From contig NZ_JBOJLM010000013.1 of assembly GCF_050750585.1 (NCBI RefSeq), positions 1-64,000 on the forward strand: 64,000 bases of DNA, in the 5' to 3' direction. Positions within the stretch are counted from its first letter, which is position 1; every line of letters begins with the position of its first letter. The notes under the pieces are model-generated. The model was not told the origin of the DNA. It was given only the letters and a program-made list of their open reading frames with translations, and did no database searches. Position numbers and translations under genes: made by a program. This document shows, piece after piece, positions 27,197 through 36,149 of this stretch. The DNA comes from Salinimicrobium sp050750585. GTDB taxonomy: Bacteria > Bacteroidota > Bacteroidia > Flavobacteriales > Flavobacteriaceae.

Positions 27197-27210
27197 TGTA
27201 ATCGATTGCA
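27197..27210. promoter_or_regulatory. LacI-type operator, site 1 (TGTAATCGATTGCA)
   Basis: A palindrome centred on CG, as LacI-family operators are. It lies between the divergent GH28 gene (start 27172) and lacI (start 27416) and touches the -7 element of the minus-strand promoter. The same sequence recurs at 40377, 63321 and 63502. Confidence 0.8.
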
Positions 27211-27242
27211 CTAAAATAGGGGTTTTTTTCTGTTTTCACCAA
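27211..27242 (-). promoter_or_regulatory. Promoter of the GH28-to-uxaE unit
   Basis: On the minus strand: TTG at 27242-27240, 21 bases, then TATTTTAG at 27218-27211. The latter differs from TAnnTTTG at one position. The operator begins at the very next base, as at the other two operator-linked promoters. Confidence 0.55.
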
Positions 27243-27346
27243 GATTTACTTCTGAAAAGTTTTGGCCAAAATCGGCTGTTTTTCAACCTGAGGGGCAATT
27301 ATTCAGATAAATTCCGGTTCAATATTCATTTTATGTTAAAAACAGG

Positions 27347-27377
27347 TTCAATCCATAGAAATATTTTAATATCTTTG
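27347..27377 (+). promoter_or_regulatory. Promoter of the lacI gene
   Basis: TATCTTTG at 27370-27377 fits TAnnTTTG. TTC at 27347, 20 bases upstream, is a two-of-three match to TTG. Transcription would begin near 27383, which makes the ATG at 27380 unlikely and supports the start at 27416. Confidence 0.55.
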
Positions 27378-27415
27378 TAATGCAATTTGTTGCATATTTA
27401 GCATTAGCTTCTTCC

Positions 27416-28459
27416 ATGAAAGATAAGGGTAAGGTTACCATTTATGACATCTCAAAAAAATTGAATGTCAGTGCTGCTACAGTGTCCAGGGCTCTTAATA
27501 ATAACCCGAAGATTAGTAGTAAAACACGCGAACTCGTTTTTGCCGCCGCCAAGGAAATGAACTACAAGCAAAACCGGCTTGCCCAGGCTCTTAAAAGCGG
27601 AAAAAGTAAAAATGTAGGGGTTATCGTTCCTTACATAAACCGAAATTTTTTTTCTACCATCATTAGGGGAATTGAAGAAGAATTGGGCCCTCACGGATAC
27701 CACGTGATCATTTGCCAGACTCATGAGCAAATGGACACCGAAGTGGAGCAAATAAATACCCTTTTAAACACCCAGGTAGACGGGATCTTTATGTCTATTT
27801 CCAAATCCACTACCAATACAGATCATTTCAACAAAGTTCTAAGAGAGGGGAAATCGCTAATCTTCTTTGACAGGAAACTTGATGTACCCGGCGTAAGTTC
27901 TGTAGTAATTAATGATTTTAAAGCCGGCTTCATGGCTACCGAACATCTCATCTCCCAGGGGTGCAAAAGAATTGCACATTTTTCGGGGGATCTAAATCTG
28001 GAGATCTATAAGAACAGGCATGACGGCTACATAAGTGCTCTAAAGAGCCACGGACTGAAGCCCGATCCCCGTTATATCTTCACAACACTTAGTAGTGTAG
28101 AATCTGGCGCAGCTGCCGCTCGCAAAATGTGGGAACTAAAAGAGAAACCCGATGCTGTTTTTTCAGCGAGTGATTATACAGCCCTGGGAGCAGTACAGGA
28201 ACTTAGAAAGCACGGAGTACGAATTCCTGAAGATTTCTGTATCTCCGGTTTCAGTAATGAACCCTTTACCCAGTATATGGAGTTGCCTATGAGCTCTGTG
28301 GATCAAACCCCACTTCGAATGGGACAAATTGCAGCCCAGGTTTTTCTGGAGCAGGTGGACAGCAACCAGGAGCTCAGCATTGAGAAAAAAGTAGTGCTTT
28401 CTCCCGAACTTGTGGTGAGAAAATCTTCCGACCGAAGCTTATCAAAATTGGCCGTTTAG
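27416..28459 (+). CDS. LacI-family transcriptional regulator of the pectin locus
   Basis: 347 residues from the ATG at 27416; the ATG at 27380 overlaps the predicted transcription start. The N-terminal helix-turn-helix is VTIYDISKKLNVSAATVSRALN (in two parts: VTIYDISKKLNVS and AATVSRALN), followed by the hinge NRLAQALKSGKS, then a periplasmic-binding-type effector domain (about 60-340; VGVIVPYINRNFFS, DGIFMSISKS, SASDYTALGAVQELRKHG). It is the only plus-strand gene in the locus, divergent from the GH28 unit, with an operator between them. The effector is probably a pathway intermediate such as a keto-deoxy sugar acid, but the sequence does not show which. No hybrid two-component sensor is present in the window. 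Confidence 0.92.
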   Translation: MKDKGKVTIYDISKKLNVSAATVSRALNNNPKISSKTRELVFAAAKEMNYKQNRLAQALKSGKSKNVGVIVPYINRNFFSTIIRGIEEELGPHGYHVIICQTHEQMDTEVEQINTLLNTQVDGIFMSISKSTTNTDHFNKVLREGKSLIFFDRKLDVPGVSSVVINDFKAGFMATEHLISQGCKRIAHFSGDLNLEIYKNRHDGYISALKSHGLKPDPRYIFTTLSSVESGAAAARKMWELKEKPDAVFSASDYTALGAVQELRKHGVRIPEDFCISGFSNEPFTQYMELPMSSVDQTPLRMGQIAAQVFLEQVDSNQELSIEKKVVLSPELVVRKSSDRSLSKLAV

Positions 28460-28463
28460 AAAT

Positions 28464-28495
28464 AAAAAAGGTGTCTATAAAGACACCCCTCTTTT
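28464..28495 (+). terminator. Bidirectional terminator between lacI and uxaA
   Basis: Stem GGTGTCT / AGACACC with loop ATAA, an A tract on the left and CTCTTTT on the right. It begins 5 bases after the lacI stop and overlaps the last codons of the convergent uxaA gene, so it can end both transcripts. Confidence 0.75.
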
Positions 28496-30091
28496 CCACG
28501 GAATAAAATCATCCTGATTGAGCTCATCTGCTTTGGTAGCGACATCTCCATTCGCTACACTTATAAGGAACTCCAGGATCTCCTCTCCCATTTGTTCAAT
28601 GGTTTTTTCAGCCTTAATTACACCACCGGCATCAAGATCAATAATATCTGGCATTCTGCGGGCAAGAGTGCTATTAGAAGAAACCTTAACTACCGGCGCC
28701 ACAGGGTTACCCGTTGGGGTTCCCAGACCTGTTGTAAACACCACGACATTAGCCCCTGCCCCCACCATTGCTGTGGTACTTTCCACATCATTCCCGGGAG
28801 TACATAGCAAATTAAGTCCCGGTTTGGTCACATAGTCCCCGTAATCCAGCACATCCTGAATTGGAGATGTTCCTCCTTTTTTCGCAGCCCCGGCAGATTT
28901 CATGGCATCTGTAATGAGTCCGTCTTTAATATTTCCCGGCGAAGGATTCATATCAAATCCAGATCCCGCATCAATAGCCGATTGTTCAAAGGCTCTGGTC
29001 AACTCAAGGAATCTTTCAGCCAGGTCATCACTTACACAGCGGTTGATCAATTCCTGCTCTATTCCGCAGAGTTCAGGAAACTCTGAAAGTATAGGCGAAC
29101 CACCAAGTGCCGAAAGAAGATCTGAAGCATAACCCAAAGCCGGATTTGCAGAAATTCCTGAAAAACCATCAGATCCTCCACATTCCAAACCTAACTTCAG
29201 TTTTGAAAGAGGAGCGGGTTTTCTTGTAATATCGTTAGCCTCCTTAATAGCAGCATATGAATCGCTGATGATCTTACTCATCATTTCATCTACGGTTCCC
29301 ATTTGCTGCTGTTCAAAAAGCAAGACGGGTTTTCCATTGTCAAAGTTGATCCTTTCAAGCGCCTTTTTAAAGATATCTATCTGCAGGTTTTGGCAGCCCA
29401 AACTAAGCACCGTTGCTCCCGCCACATTGGGGTTGTTGACGTAACCGGCCAACAGCCTCGCCAGGGAAGCAGAATCTTGCCTTATACCACCACAACCACC
29501 TTGATGGGTGATGAATTTTACTTCAATATTGTCAAAAATCTCGTTCTTCTCTTCTTCTTTTTGAAGGGTCTCGGGTGCGTTCCCGCCCTGGATTAAGCTT
29601 CGAAGCAACAGTTGTTCTCTTGAAGGTTGCTTAAAGGAAAGTTCCTTCTCAAAAACCTCTTTTAGAAGCTCTATATTCCTGTTCTCACAAAAGACCAGCG
29701 GGAAGAACAACCAGACATTTTTTGTTCCTACCTGCCCGTCGGGTCTGTGGTATCCATTAAAGGTCCTGTTATTCCATTTAGAAACATCGGGTGCATTCCA
29801 TCCGGTAGTTTCTGTTTTCTTTTGTGCCTGCTCGGCCTGATGCTTTACATTGTCTACTGTAAGTACTTCACCTTTTTTTACCGGTTGTGTAGCCTTACCC
29901 ACCAATACCCCATACATGTAGATCTTGTCACCCTCCTCCAGGTTTACCAGGCTTATTTTGTGTTTAGCCGCAACATCATTAAAGACTTCAACTTGTATAT
30001 CATCCATAGATAAAACCTCGCCCTGCCATAAATTGGCAAGAGCTACAGCCACATTATCTTCGGGATGAACTTTAATTATTTTCGTCTGCAT
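28475..30091 (-). CDS. Altronate dehydratase UxaA
   Basis: 538 residues from the ATG at 30091, four bases after the uxaB stop. A start further upstream would lie inside uxaB. It converts D-altronate to 2-keto-3-deoxygluconate. It has an N-terminal SAF domain (about 1-90, MQTKIIKVHPEDNVAVAL) and a large catalytic domain (about 110-538) with GYHRPDGQVGTKN, FITHQGGCGGIRQDSA, VLSLGCQNLQ, LGLECGGSDGFSGISANPA and CTPGNDVEST. The length suits a complete two-part enzyme. It is the last gene of the kduI operon. Confidence 0.95.
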   Translation of the reverse strand: MQTKIIKVHPEDNVAVALANLWQGEVLSMDDIQVEVFNDVAAKHKISLVNLEEGDKIYMYGVLVGKATQPVKKGEVLTVDNVKHQAEQAQKKTETTGWNAPDVSKWNNRTFNGYHRPDGQVGTKNVWLFFPLVFCENRNIELLKEVFEKELSFKQPSREQLLLRSLIQGGNAPETLQKEEEKNEIFDNIEVKFITHQGGCGGIRQDSASLARLLAGYVNNPNVAGATVLSLGCQNLQIDIFKKALERINFDNGKPVLLFEQQQMGTVDEMMSKIISDSYAAIKEANDITRKPAPLSKLKLGLECGGSDGFSGISANPALGYASDLLSALGGSPILSEFPELCGIEQELINRCVSDDLAERFLELTRAFEQSAIDAGSGFDMNPSPGNIKDGLITDAMKSAGAAKKGGTSPIQDVLDYGDYVTKPGLNLLCTPGNDVESTTAMVGAGANVVVFTTGLGTPTGNPVAPVVKVSSNSTLARRMPDIIDLDAGGVIKAEKTIEQMGEEILEFLISVANGDVATKADELNQDDFIPWKRGVSL

Positions 30092-30095
30092 TTTT

Positions 30096-31553
30096 CTAAC
30101 TTTTGATCTGTGTTTTTTCGCGGAAAGATCTGAAGCCCTCTTCCACACCTTTTTCTTCCAGTTCTTTGAGTGCCACTGCAACGTGATCTTTCAGACCTGG
30201 GACAGCTGTAAGATCCTGCCCCCAATATTCCTCTTTTTTAAGCACCTCCCCTGCAACTGATTCAAAGTTTGAATTTTCCCAGATTTTGCTGAAGAAATCA
30301 ATTATTTGAGCATCATCCTGAACAGGTAGTTTTTCCCCTTTCCACTCTCCTTTGTAGAACCTGATCAAGCAGGCAAAGGCAAAAGTAAGTCGCGTGGGCA
30401 AAGTAGATTTTCTCTTCTGATATTCCAGCAGACTTGGCAACACCCTAACCTTAAATTTCGAAATCGAATTAAGAGCAATACTGGCAAGCTGATGTTTAAT
30501 AAATGGATTCCTGAAGCGATCTAGTACTTCTGAAGCAAAGGAGTTCAATTCCTCTTCAGCAAGATCCAGCGTAGGATTTATCTCTTCAAAAATGGCATTT
30601 TTGACAAACTTTCCAGTGAATTCATCATCCACTGTTTCTTTTACAGTTTCTTTTCCGCTTAAAATTCCGAAGGGAACCATGGTGGTATGAGCGCCATTTA
30701 AGATCCTTACTTTTCGGGTTCTGTACGGCTGAATGCTATCTACAATGAGAACATCTTCGTTTATTTTATCAAAAGGCAACTTAGCTTTTAAATCTTCTCC
30801 TCCCTCGATCACCCAAAGCAAGAAAACTTCGGCTGTAACGATGAGTTTGTCCTCAAATTTTAGCTGACTTTGATAATCATCGATTTCGGCCCTTGGATAA
30901 CCGGGAACAATCCGGTCTACAAGCGTATTGTGAAAGGTATTGCTGTTCTCTATCCATCCGCGGAAATCTTCTCCGAGGTTCCAGAGTGCTACATACTCTA
31001 AAATGATCTTTTTGAGGTTGTCTGCATTGTAGTTTATCAATTCACATGGAATAATGGTCAATCCTTTATCTGGATCTCCATTGAAGTGCTGAAATCTCTT
31101 CCAGAGTAAAGCAGTAACCTTGGCAGGAAAACTGTTATGAGGTACTTTTTCAAGTTCATCTGCTGGATCAAAAGAAATGCCGGCTTCGGTGGTGTTGGAA
31201 ATGAGAAACTGGAGCTCCTCTTCGGTAGCAAGATCCAAATAAGCCGGGTAATCCCTGTAGGGGTCTAGGGACTTCTGAATACAGCTAATGGTCCTGTTCT
31301 CCTGAATTTCCTTTCCGCCTTTGACGCCTCTCATAAACAGGTTGTATAATCCATCCTGTTCATTTAGCATCTCCACCAGGCCGGCATTAATGGGCTGCAC
31401 AACGGCAACACCTGCATTAAATCCTGTTTCCTTATTTAATTTATCTATGAGATAATCAACGAATGCGCGCAAAAAATTCCCTTCTCCAAACTGGATGACT
31501 TTAATGGGTAATTTCTGAGTGAATCCGCTATTTTTCCTGTTTAATCTTTCCAT
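30096..31553 (-). CDS. Tagaturonate reductase UxaB (altronate oxidoreductase)
   Basis: 485 residues, the usual length of the mannitol-dehydrogenase-type family. The Rossmann part starts VIQFGEGNFLRAFVDY. Later motifs are NYNADNL, DRIVPGYPR, and VRILNGAHTTMVPFG with the substrate-binding Lys/His region. It reduces D-tagaturonate to D-altronate with NADH. It lies 23 bases after the TRAP permease gene and just upstream of uxaA. UxaB, not a UxuB paralog, is chosen because uxaA and uxaC are in the same operon. Confidence 0.93.
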   Translation of the reverse strand: MERLNRKNSGFTQKLPIKVIQFGEGNFLRAFVDYLIDKLNKETGFNAGVAVVQPINAGLVEMLNEQDGLYNLFMRGVKGGKEIQENRTISCIQKSLDPYRDYPAYLDLATEEELQFLISNTTEAGISFDPADELEKVPHNSFPAKVTALLWKRFQHFNGDPDKGLTIIPCELINYNADNLKKIILEYVALWNLGEDFRGWIENSNTFHNTLVDRIVPGYPRAEIDDYQSQLKFEDKLIVTAEVFLLWVIEGGEDLKAKLPFDKINEDVLIVDSIQPYRTRKVRILNGAHTTMVPFGILSGKETVKETVDDEFTGKFVKNAIFEEINPTLDLAEEELNSFASEVLDRFRNPFIKHQLASIALNSISKFKVRVLPSLLEYQKRKSTLPTRLTFAFACLIRFYKGEWKGEKLPVQDDAQIIDFFSKIWENSNFESVAGEVLKKEEYWGQDLTAVPGLKDHVAVALKELEEKGVEEGFRSFREKTQIKS

Positions 31554-31576
31554 TATAATTTTCTCAATATTAAAAT

Positions 31577-32866
31577 CTACTCAAACAAATTCGGTAACCA
31601 CATGGTAATCTCTGGCACAAAAGTCACCAGCATTAATACAATAAACATTGCGACATACAACGGCATTAGTGGTTTAATCACTTTTTGAATACTGGTTTTA
31701 GCCACACTAACGCCAATAAAGAGCACAGAGCCTACAGGTGGAGTACATAGTCCCACGCATAAATTCATAACCATCATTATTCCGAAGTGCACAGGATCCA
31801 CGCCCAGAGCTGTTACTACAGGCAAAAATATGGGCGTAAAAATGAGAACTGCAGGGGTCATATCCATAAAGGTTCCTACAAAGAGTAAGAGTAAATTGAT
31901 GATTAGAAGAATTACAAAGATGTTATCACTTAAACTCAACAAAGCATCACTTACAGCCTGCGGAATATTTTCGTAGGACATTACCCATGACATACTCATG
32001 GAGGTGGCGATAAGCAACATCACAATAGCTGTAGTTCCCACAGAACTTAAGAACACACTGTGAAGGTCACTCACTTTTAATTCCCTGTTAATAAAGGACA
32101 GGATGAGGCAATACAATACTGCAATCCCTGAAGCTTCGGTGGCTGTAAAGATCCCTGAAACAATTCCTCCAATTACAACTACCAACAGTAATAAACTGGG
32201 AAGCGCCTGTAAAAAGGTAACAGCGATATTCCTCAGGTTAGCTGGTTCTCCCGCAGGATATTTTTTCTTCTTGATCCAGACTGCTGCTACGAGCATAAGA
32301 GCTAATCCCATGAGAATACCGGGAAGATATCCTGCCAGGAACAGCGAAGCAATAGATACTCCTCCACTGGCCAGGGAATAAACAATGAGTACGTTTGATG
32401 GTGGAATTACCAAACCTGTGGTTGAAGAAGTGATATTAACTGCTGCACCAAATTCTTTTGAGTATCCCTCCTTTTCCATAGCCGGACCAAGGATTCCACC
32501 CATTGCCGAAGTAGCTGCCACTGCAGATCCTGCAATAGCACCAAAAAGCATTGCCGCAACTACATTTACATAGATCAACCCTCCCGGTAACGCCCCCATA
32601 AGGGCTTTGGCAAAGGCAATGAGACGGTTGGCGATCCCTCCCTGATTCATTATTTGACCTGCTAAAATGAACAGGGGAATTGCTAACAGTGAAAAACTAT
32701 CGAGACCTGTGGCCATACGCTGCGCCACCGTTGTAAAGGCAGCCAGGGAGTCTATAGATGCCAGGATAGTTAGTATACATGAAATCCCGATTGACCAGGC
32801 AACAGGAACTCCTATTGATAGAAGGATCACAAAGGAGAGCACTAAAATTAATACCTCGGACATCAT
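31577..32866 (-). CDS. TRAP transporter large permease DctM
   Basis: 429 residues with about 12 transmembrane segments from residue 5 to 425. Typical segments include IPLFILAGQIMNQGGIANRLI, GAIAGSAVAATSAMGGILGPAM and GLVIPPSNVLIVYSL. It is the channel part of a tripartite ion-coupled importer. It overlaps the DctQ gene by four bases. Its place among uronate catabolic genes suggests import of galacturonate, glucuronate or unsaturated uronates from the periplasm. Confidence 0.93.
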   Translation of the reverse strand: MMSEVLILVLSFVILLSIGVPVAWSIGISCILTILASIDSLAAFTTVAQRMATGLDSFSLLAIPLFILAGQIMNQGGIANRLIAFAKALMGALPGGLIYVNVVAAMLFGAIAGSAVAATSAMGGILGPAMEKEGYSKEFGAAVNITSSTTGLVIPPSNVLIVYSLASGGVSIASLFLAGYLPGILMGLALMLVAAVWIKKKKYPAGEPANLRNIAVTFLQALPSLLLLVVVIGGIVSGIFTATEASGIAVLYCLILSFINRELKVSDLHSVFLSSVGTTAIVMLLIATSMSMSWVMSYENIPQAVSDALLSLSDNIFVILLIINLLLLFVGTFMDMTPAVLIFTPIFLPVVTALGVDPVHFGIMMVMNLCVGLCTPPVGSVLFIGVSVAKTSIQKVIKPLMPLYVAMFIVLMLVTFVPEITMWLPNLFE

Positions 32867-33330
32867 ACTAAATAAGTTTTTGAATGAATTATTTCGTGCA
32901 CCTTATAATATATGACCAGCAAACCACTTACCGGCACTATACTATATACCCAGGATAGCGGTACTCCCAATGCTGCCGAAGACTGCCCCAGTAAATCGTT
33001 TACGTATACCAGATTCCCTCCTCCAATGACCAGGACTGTGAGACTAAAGAGAATGATAAGGATATTGATAAAGATGCGAAGCCTTATCCTATTAGTGGGA
33101 TTTAACTTGGGAGGCAATATGTCAATGGCCAGGTGAGTTTGTTGACCTGATGCATAGGCTGCCCCTAAAATCCCAATCCAGATAAACAGGTATCTTGCCA
33201 GTTCCTCGGTAAAGGAACTGGGGGAGTTCATTAAATATCTTGAAAAGATCTGCCATAAGACAGACAAAACCATTAGCACAAGGAGTACAACTAAGAAGCT
33301 CCCTAAAACTCTATTTATTTTATTCCTCAT
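32863..33330 (-). CDS. TRAP transporter small permease DctQ
   Basis: 155 residues with four hydrophobic helices (about 8-28, 44-62, 84-104, 124-144) and the family stretch FTEELARYLFIWIGILGAAYASG. It forms the small membrane subunit with DctM. It starts three bases after the DctP stop. Confidence 0.9.
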   Translation of the reverse strand: MRNKINRVLGSFLVVLLVLMVLSVLWQIFSRYLMNSPSSFTEELARYLFIWIGILGAAYASGQQTHLAIDILPPKLNPTNRIRLRIFINILIILFSLTVLVIGGGNLVYVNDLLGQSSAALGVPLSWVYSIVPVSGLLVIYYKVHEIIHSKTYLV

Positions 33331-33333
33331 AAA

Positions 33334-34326
33334 CTACTTTATTTCCTGGATGGCCTCAATTAACTGTTTCATCTCAGGGTCTTGAGAGAATTCTTCATAC
33401 ATGGGCTGGACTTTTTCCCGAAAAAGTTCTTTTTCAGGATATATTACTTCTACCCCTGCCTTCTGGATTTCTTCCATAGCATTTAACTCGGCTTCCCTCC
33501 AGATCTTCTTTTGGTATTCTGAAGATTCCATAGCGGCCTCTTTTAACCATTTTTGCTGCTGGGGAGAAAGATCATTCCATACCATGGTACTAATCAATAA
33601 TTCGTCGGGCAGTGCAGTATGTTCATCCACTACAAAGTATTTACACACCTCATAATGGCGCGACAGGTAAAAACTCGGCAGGTTATTCTCGGCTCCATCC
33701 ACGATCCCCTGTTGCAGGGCGGTATACAATTCCCCCCAGGCTATAGGAGTGGGAGAACCTCCCAGATGTTTTACCATATTTATGGCTGTATTACTTTCCA
33801 TCACCCGCATTTTTAAACCTTTAAGATCTTCAGGAGTATTTATAGGAGTTTTGCTGTAAAAGCTCCGGCTACCAGCGTCGTAAAACGTCAGACCCTTTAA
33901 CCGCTTATCAATGCTCTTATTAAGGAAGTTTTCTCCTATCTCTCCTTCCAGTACCTCAAACCGGTGTTCCCTATCCCTAAACAGAAACGGGAGACCAAAG
34001 AGTTGAAGGCTGGGGACAAAATTTTCAAGAACCCCTGTAGATACCTTTGTCATTCCAAGGCTGCCTATTTGCAAGAGTTCCAGGCATTCTCTTTCTGAAC
34101 CTAATTGCTGATTAGGATAAATATCTATGGTCATTGTCCCTCCCGATTTTTCATACAAACGGTCTGACATATAAACCATGGCTTTATGTACCGGGTGGGA
34201 AGTGTCAAGACCGTGACCGAGTTTAATTTCTTTTACTTCATTTTGGCTGTCACATCCTGCTACTGCCAGCAGCAGAAATAGAAAAAATCCAAAACGAGAA
34301 ATATTTTTAATTCTAAGGATCTTCAT
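33334..34326 (-). CDS. TRAP transporter substrate-binding lipoprotein DctP
   Basis: 330 residues. The signal ends in lipobox LAVAGC, so the protein is membrane-anchored and not free. DctP fold features are KLGHGLDTSHPVHKA, PNQQLGSERECLELLQIGSL, LKGLKMRVMESN (the Arg that usually binds the carboxylate) and ELYTALQQGIVDGAENN. It delivers an acid sugar to DctQM. Proteins of this family bind glucuronate and galacturonate, which suits the surrounding genes. Confidence 0.92.
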   Translation of the reverse strand: MKILRIKNISRFGFFLFLLLAVAGCDSQNEVKEIKLGHGLDTSHPVHKAMVYMSDRLYEKSGGTMTIDIYPNQQLGSERECLELLQIGSLGMTKVSTGVLENFVPSLQLFGLPFLFRDREHRFEVLEGEIGENFLNKSIDKRLKGLTFYDAGSRSFYSKTPINTPEDLKGLKMRVMESNTAINMVKHLGGSPTPIAWGELYTALQQGIVDGAENNLPSFYLSRHYEVCKYFVVDEHTALPDELLISTMVWNDLSPQQQKWLKEAAMESSEYQKKIWREAELNAMEEIQKAGVEVIYPEKELFREKVQPMYEEFSQDPEMKQLIEAIQEIK

Positions 34327-34388
34327 TTTCTAATCATTGATAATTCTAAATAATCGATCGGGCATCGTTCTTCTGGTAAATTGATATC

Positions 34389-35420
34389 TTATCTTTTAAT
34401 TCTTCCATCGGTTTTTCCATTCGCCACCTCCAATACTTCCTCTACGCTCACCAGGTTCACATCTCCAACGTGCGTATGTTTTAAAGCACACGCAGCATTG
34501 GCATAATCAAGTGCTTCTTTGTCGCCAAAATGCTGTAAACCATATAATACTCCCGCTGCGAAAGCATCACCTGTACCTATCCTGTCCACCACATTTGTTA
34601 TTTCCAATTCATTGGTAGTAAGGAATTTTTCTCCATTCCAGGCTCTCCCATAAATTTTTTGCCAGGAGGCATTTACACTGGTGCGAACCTTGTCGAAAAT
34701 TTTCTTGATTTCCGGAAATTCAGCAATTAAAGCACGGCTGGCTGCCTTAAATCCTTTTTCGTCTGCAGCGAAGTCGGTTTTCAGGATCTCATTGATCTCG
34801 TTGACACCTCCTATAAAAATCGTAGAAAGAGAGATTAATTCCCGAAGTACATCCTGGCTGCTCCTGCCATATTTCCAGAGGTTACTCCTGTAGGCAGGAT
34901 CTGCCGTAACTATGACACCTTTGCGGCGGGCAATTTCCAGCCCTGCCTTTAAAGTTTGATATGCTCCTTCTGAAACCCCCGGTGAAATACCGCTCCAGTG
35001 CATGAAGTTGCAATTTTCCAGCACCTTTTCCCAATCAACCTGACCTGGGGTAATATTGGCGAAGCAACTATTCACCCGGTTGTAGGCTATCTGGCTGGAT
35101 CGCATCGCAGAACCAACTTCCAGAAAATATAATCCCAGCGGATAATCTACCTTCTTAACCGCAGATATGCCAATCCCATATTTCCGAAGAGTAGATAAAG
35201 CGGCCTCTCCCACTATATCGTTAGAGACATTGGTCACATGTTGAACTTCGATGCCCATATGCGCAAGAGATGCTGCCACGTTCATCTCGGTCCCTCCAAA
35301 GAAAAAGTCCATCTGAGTTGCCTGCAAAAGCTTCCGATTATCTGATGGTGATAGACGCATTAAAACCTCACCAAAGGTGACAATCTTATTTATTTCTGAA
35401 GCTTTTTCCTGCATGGGCAA
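34389..35420 (-). CDS. 2-keto-3-deoxygluconate kinase, PfkB family, copy 2
   Basis: 343 residues. Ribokinase fold with FGEVLMRLSP, FFFGGTEMNVAASLAHMG, and the ATP and catalytic motif VDRIGTGDAFAAGVL with the base Asp. It phosphorylates KDG to KDPG. The other kinase (36150-37190) has GGGDSF instead. It lies downstream of a strong hairpin (35429-35458) that may separate it from kdgA. Why two kinases are kept is not clear: different substrates, for example a C4 epimer, or different regulation. Confidence 0.88.
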   Translation of the reverse strand: MPMQEKASEINKIVTFGEVLMRLSPSDNRKLLQATQMDFFFGGTEMNVAASLAHMGIEVQHVTNVSNDIVGEAALSTLRKYGIGISAVKKVDYPLGLYFLEVGSAMRSSQIAYNRVNSCFANITPGQVDWEKVLENCNFMHWSGISPGVSEGAYQTLKAGLEIARRKGVIVTADPAYRSNLWKYGRSSQDVLRELISLSTIFIGGVNEINEILKTDFAADEKGFKAASRALIAEFPEIKKIFDKVRTSVNASWQKIYGRAWNGEKFLTTNELEITNVVDRIGTGDAFAAGVLYGLQHFGDKEALDYANAACALKHTHVGDVNLVSVEEVLEVANGKTDGRIKR

Positions 35421-35428
35421 TTAGTGAA

Positions 35429-35458
35429 AAAGCTACGGGTAATCTCACCCGTAGCTTT
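35429..35458 (-). terminator. Terminator or attenuator inside the uronate operon
   Basis: A perfect 12-bp stem AAAGCTACGGGT / ACCCGTAGCTTT with a six-base loop. On the minus strand it is followed by a run of five T. It lies between the kdgA stop (35470) and the start of the second kinase (35420) and could lower expression of the kinase 2-TRAP-uxaBA part. Confidence 0.75.
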
Positions 35459-35469
35459 CTTTTAAATAT

Positions 35470-36138
35470 CTATTTTCTTAGTCTTTTAATTAGATCAAGA
35501 GTTTCTTTAACCATCTTTTCGAGACCTGCATAGTCTTTATTGGATATCACCTCTTTTGAGATAAGTTTTGATCCCATTCCCACGCAGGTCACCCCGGCGT
35601 CAAACCAGCCTTTAAGGTTATCCTCTGTTGGAGAAACGCCACCAGTAGGCATAATGCTTGTCCATGGTTGAGGACCTTTTATCCCTTTGACAAAATTAGG
35701 CCCATAGGTTCCTCCCGGGAACAGCTTTACGATTTCACAACCAAGTTCTTCTGCCCGGGCAATCTCAGTAAGAGAGCCGCAGCCCGGAGACCAAAGCACT
35801 TTTCTACGGTTACAAACCACTGCGATATCTTCCCTTAACACCGGAGTCACAATAAAGTTCGCTCCAAGTTGCATGTAGAGAGATGCAGCTGCAGCATCTG
35901 TGACCGATCCTACTCCCATGATCATTCCGGGAAGTTCCTTGATCGCGTACTTATTAAGTTCTCCAAAAACCTCGAAAGCAAAGTCCCCGCGGCTGGTGAA
36001 TTCCAACAGGCGTCCTCCCCCATCGTAACAGGCTTTGAGTAATTTTTTCCCCAGTTCAACATCAGAATGGAAAAACAAGGGAACCATCCCTTGCTCTTTC
36101 ATTACAGATGCTACTTCTATTCTTGTATATTGAGCCAT
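35470..36138 (-). CDS. KDPG / KHG aldolase (Eda, KdgA)
   Basis: 222 residues, a TIM-barrel class I aldolase. It splits 2-keto-3-deoxy-6-phosphogluconate into pyruvate and glyceraldehyde-3-phosphate. The general-base Glu is in LLEFTSRGDFAFEV, the substrate-binding stretch GVGSVTDAAAA follows, and the Schiff-base Lys is in CEIVKLFPG. The end motif is MPTGGVSP. It lies 11 bases after kdgK copy 1. Confidence 0.95.
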   Translation of the reverse strand: MAQYTRIEVASVMKEQGMVPLFFHSDVELGKKLLKACYDGGGRLLEFTSRGDFAFEVFGELNKYAIKELPGMIMGVGSVTDAAAASLYMQLGANFIVTPVLREDIAVVCNRRKVLWSPGCGSLTEIARAEELGCEIVKLFPGGTYGPNFVKGIKGPQPWTSIMPTGGVSPTEDNLKGWFDAGVTCVGMGSKLISKEVISNKDYAGLEKMVKETLDLIKRLRK

Positions 36139-36149
36139 ATCTTATATTA

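Noticed and set aside
34350..34370. AATCGATCGG sequence before the TRAP genes as a fifth operator
   Set aside because: It lacks the outer TGY/RCA arms of the palindrome and has no adjacent -7 element.
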